In this document: positions 62,273-64,000 of the stretch, in pieces
How the letters are laid out: each line of letters begins with the position of its first letter
Numbering within the stretch: the first letter of the stretch is position 1
Source: CBDAQD01 sp965275905
GTDB taxonomy: Bacteria; Pseudomonadota; Alphaproteobacteria; Rhizobiales; JAJFHC01
Assembly: GCA_965275905.1 (NCBI GenBank)
Contig: CBDHYJ010000066.1
Span: 1-64,000, forward strand
Reading direction: 5' to 3'
DNA length: 64,000 bases
Position numbers and translations under genes: made by a program
Notes under the pieces: model-generated
Told to the model about the DNA's origin: nothing
Databases searched by the model: none
The model's input: only the letters and a program-made list of their open reading frames with translations

Positions 62273-62702
62273 GACCGGTTCGGAGACGCCGTCATCCCCG
62301 CGCAGGCGGGGATCCAGGAACGACACGCTCCTGCCGGAATGTAACCGCTCTGGATTCCCGTCTTCACGGGAATGACGGGCGGGAACAACGTCCGGTGCGT
62401 TTCACAGGACCCCGCATCGAACCTGTGCCCGCGAAGGCGGGTATGCGGGGTGACACCCCTTTTTTGTCACGCCGCGTAAGGCATTGTGACTTATGCCACA
62501 TTTCCCCTGTGACTTTCCGCACGCACCGTCAATTTTTTCTCCGATCCGCGGATTCTGATGAACCTTTGACGGCCTTTTCACGGCCGGTTTGACGGTTCTG
62601 TGACCGGGCCGTCCCATCTGAGCCGTCGTGAGCACGGCACTATTTGACAGAAGCAAATTGATCAACCGGCCGATGCTCCATACCAACAGAGGAGTATGAA
62701 CC
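62273..62702. promoter_or_regulatory. Intergenic region with REP-like pairs and a CRP-like site
   Basis: An opposed palindrome pair lies at 62291-62376, and a further one ends near 62455. TGTGACTTATGCCACA at 62485-62500 matches the CRP pattern with one mismatch and lies about 200 bp before the His-rich protein gene. The remaining sequence to 62702 shows no gene. Confidence 0.55.
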
Positions 62703-63011
62703 ATGACCATCAACACATCCAAGGCGCTGTCACGCGCCGCCCAGGCCCTCGGCATTGTCACGATCGTCGGCCTCGGTTCCCTCGCCACGGCAAGCGACGC
62801 CGACGCCGGCGGCAAGAAACGCCACTGGCACAAGCATCACTGGGGTGGTGTCTACTTCAACTACTACCCGGATCGTTACTACTATCCGGCGTACCACTAC
62901 GGTCCGAAGAAGTGCCATTACCACAAGTGGAAGGGTAAGCGGCGTCACTTCCACCGTCATGTGAGGTGCCACTACCACGGCTGGCACCGGGGTATCCGTC
63001 GCGTCCGCTAA
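62703..63011 (+). CDS. Small exported His/Tyr-rich protein
   Basis: A 102-residue protein with a Sec signal peptide (1 to about 34, ALGIVTIVGLGSLATASDADA). The mature part is only about 67 residues but has some 17 His and 11 Tyr, with motifs such as HWHKHHWGG and HYHGWHRG and a basic tail. The composition suggests metal binding or contact with the envelope. GAGGAG lies ahead of the ATG. It is monocistronic, as the next gene is on the other strand. No family with a known function is recognised. Confidence 0.7.
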   Translation: MTINTSKALSRAAQALGIVTIVGLGSLATASDADAGGKKRHWHKHHWGGVYFNYYPDRYYYPAYHYGPKKCHYHKWKGKRRHFHRHVRCHYHGWHRGIRRVR

Positions 63012-63129
63012 CCGCGGGTGACGCAACCCACGATCCTTCCCAGTCGCGCCGCCCCCGGTCCGGGTTTCATCCCGGCCGGGGGCGGTCGTGTTTCTTGATC
63101 GCGATTGTGGTGCCGGAGAAGACCGCCGC

Positions 63130-64000
63130 TCAGGCGGTCCTGCGGTTGAGCGTGTCCTGACCCCGAAGCCAGGACTCGAACTCGGCCGCCGGCATCGGCC
63201 TGGCAATGTAGTAGCCCTGCACCATGTCGATCCCGAGCCCGCGGACGAAATCGAATTCTTCCGCGGTCTCGACGCCCTCGGCGACCAGGTCGAGCCCGAG
63301 TTGCTTGCCGAGATAAACGCTGTTCTCCACACTCGCCCGCGCGAACAGGTCGTCCGCGGACTTGCGGATCAGGGACTGGTCGATCTTGAGTTCCGTGAAG
63401 GGGTAGGCGCGCAGCTGCTGGATATCCGAATAGCCGGTCCCGAAGTCGTCGATGGAAACGCCGAAACCCTTGTCGCGCAACCGGCCGACGGACTCCGCGG
63501 CGCTGGCGGACCAGCTCTGGATCCGGCTTTCGCCGAACTCCAGGGTGATATCCGACGTCTTCGCGCCCGCTGCCTCGACGATCTTCTCCAGAACGTCGGG
63601 GAACACCCTGTCCTGAAGCGCTTCCGACGTGATGTTGATCGACAGGGCGACATCGATCCCTTCTTCGCGCCAGTGGGCGGCGTCGTAGACGGCGGCGGTC
63701 AGCATCGTCTCTGTCAACAGGCCGTAGAGATCATTCTGCTCTGCCATCGGAATGAAGTGCGCCGGTGATATCACGCCAAAGCCGGGATGGTTCCATCTGG
63801 CCAGGGCTTCGGCGCCGGAGACCCTGCCGCTCACCGCACAGACCTTGGGGAGGTAGTGCGGCACCACATGCCGGCAATTCAGGCCGAGCCTCAGGTCCTG
63901 AGGGGACACGATGTAGGTCCGTTCGTCGGAATCCGTTCCGGTTTCGCCCGATCCGGAGACCGCGGTCAGGGTCGCGAGGTCCTTGAGGTCGATCGGCTTG
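63130..64000 (-). CDS. EAL-domain cyclic-di-GMP phosphodiesterase, probably with receiver domain (partial)
   Basis: The reading frame stays open to the window edge. The C-terminal 240 residues form an EAL domain that would hydrolyse c-di-GMP: EALARWNHP, SINITSEAL, LEFGES, SIDDFGTGYS, LKIDQSLI, VAEGVET and QGYYIARPM give all main catalytic and metal residues, although LEFGES replaces the usual LEITES. The residues entering at the edge (KPIDLKDLATLT) look like the end of a response-regulator receiver domain with its conserved Lys-Pro. A GTG at 63909 could start a shorter protein but would cut the domain linker. Confidence 0.85.
   Translation of the reverse strand, partial: KPIDLKDLATLTAVSGSGETGTDSDERTYIVSPQDLRLGLNCRHVVPHYLPKVCAVSGRVSGAEALARWNHPGFGVISPAHFIPMAEQNDLYGLLTETMLTAAVYDAAHWREEGIDVALSINITSEALQDRVFPDVLEKIVEAAGAKTSDITLEFGESRIQSWSASAAESVGRLRDKGFGVSIDDFGTGYSDIQQLRAYPFTELKIDQSLIRKSADDLFARASVENSVYLGKQLGLDLVAEGVETAEEFDFVRGLGIDMVQGYYIARPMPAAEFESWLRGQDTLNRRTA

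Noticed and set aside
1..64000. tRNA, rRNA, integrase or phage genes
   Set aside because: I looked for tRNA-like cloverleafs, rRNA stretches and integrase motifs in the gaps and found none that I could support by eye.

Overview
The window looks like chromosome of a GC-rich, probably free-living (possibly marine or soil) alphaproteobacterium. The signs are abundant short palindromic intergenic repeats, TRAP and ABC nutrient transporters, an Omp25/31-like porin, CRP-like sites and many oxidoreductases for sugar acids. No rRNA, tRNA, plasmid or phage genes were seen. The genus cannot be told from the sequence alone.

Layout. 0-9 kb: the 3' part of a sugar-type ABC ATPase, an RraA-like protein, a SAM-domain/class III cyclase/AAA/TPR regulator, an enolase-superfamily enzyme, an SDR and a PhyH oxygenase, with a 146-bp tandem repeat array between the last two. 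9-21 kb: a DUF1835-type protein, then four tandem paralogous autotransporters. Each has its own conserved leader, an invariant 280-residue barrel region and a passenger with a different number of beta-helix turns. 21-32 kb: sugar and sugar-acid metabolism, comprising split transketolase, three SDR/epimerase enzymes, an IlvD/Edd dehydratase, an FAH hydrolase, a DenD-like dehydrogenase and a D-2-hydroxyacid dehydrogenase. Two of these genes share a LacI-like operator. 32-39 kb: two paralogous LuxR-type regulators, an outer-membrane barrel protein, small secreted proteins and an orphan MlaC-like protein behind a perfect CRP consensus.

39-62 kb is a nitrogen and phosphorus scavenging region. A LysR regulator is divergent from a 2-aminoethylphosphonate (AEP) type ABC transporter whose permease gene carries ten frame changes. 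About 14 kb further on lies a complete AEP degradation set: PhnW transaminase, PbfA lyase, PhnA hydrolase, PhnY dehydrogenase and a Na/Pi carrier. A 25-bp motif is shared between the transporter promoter and the phnW promoter, which suggests one regulon. Between the two parts sit an ArsR-SRPBCC-ClpP operon, a LysM/solute-binding fusion, a Tat-exported MlaC-like protein, and a LysR-controlled TRAP transporter followed by an N,N-dimethylformamidase-like large subunit.

Two copies of a 269-bp foldback (MITE-like) element abut genes at 26.2 and 47.9 kb. Their interiors are about 90% identical, but their terminal inverted repeats differ at six positions, and each difference is matched on the opposite arm. 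The window ends in an EAL phosphodiesterase, probably receiver-linked, that runs off the end.
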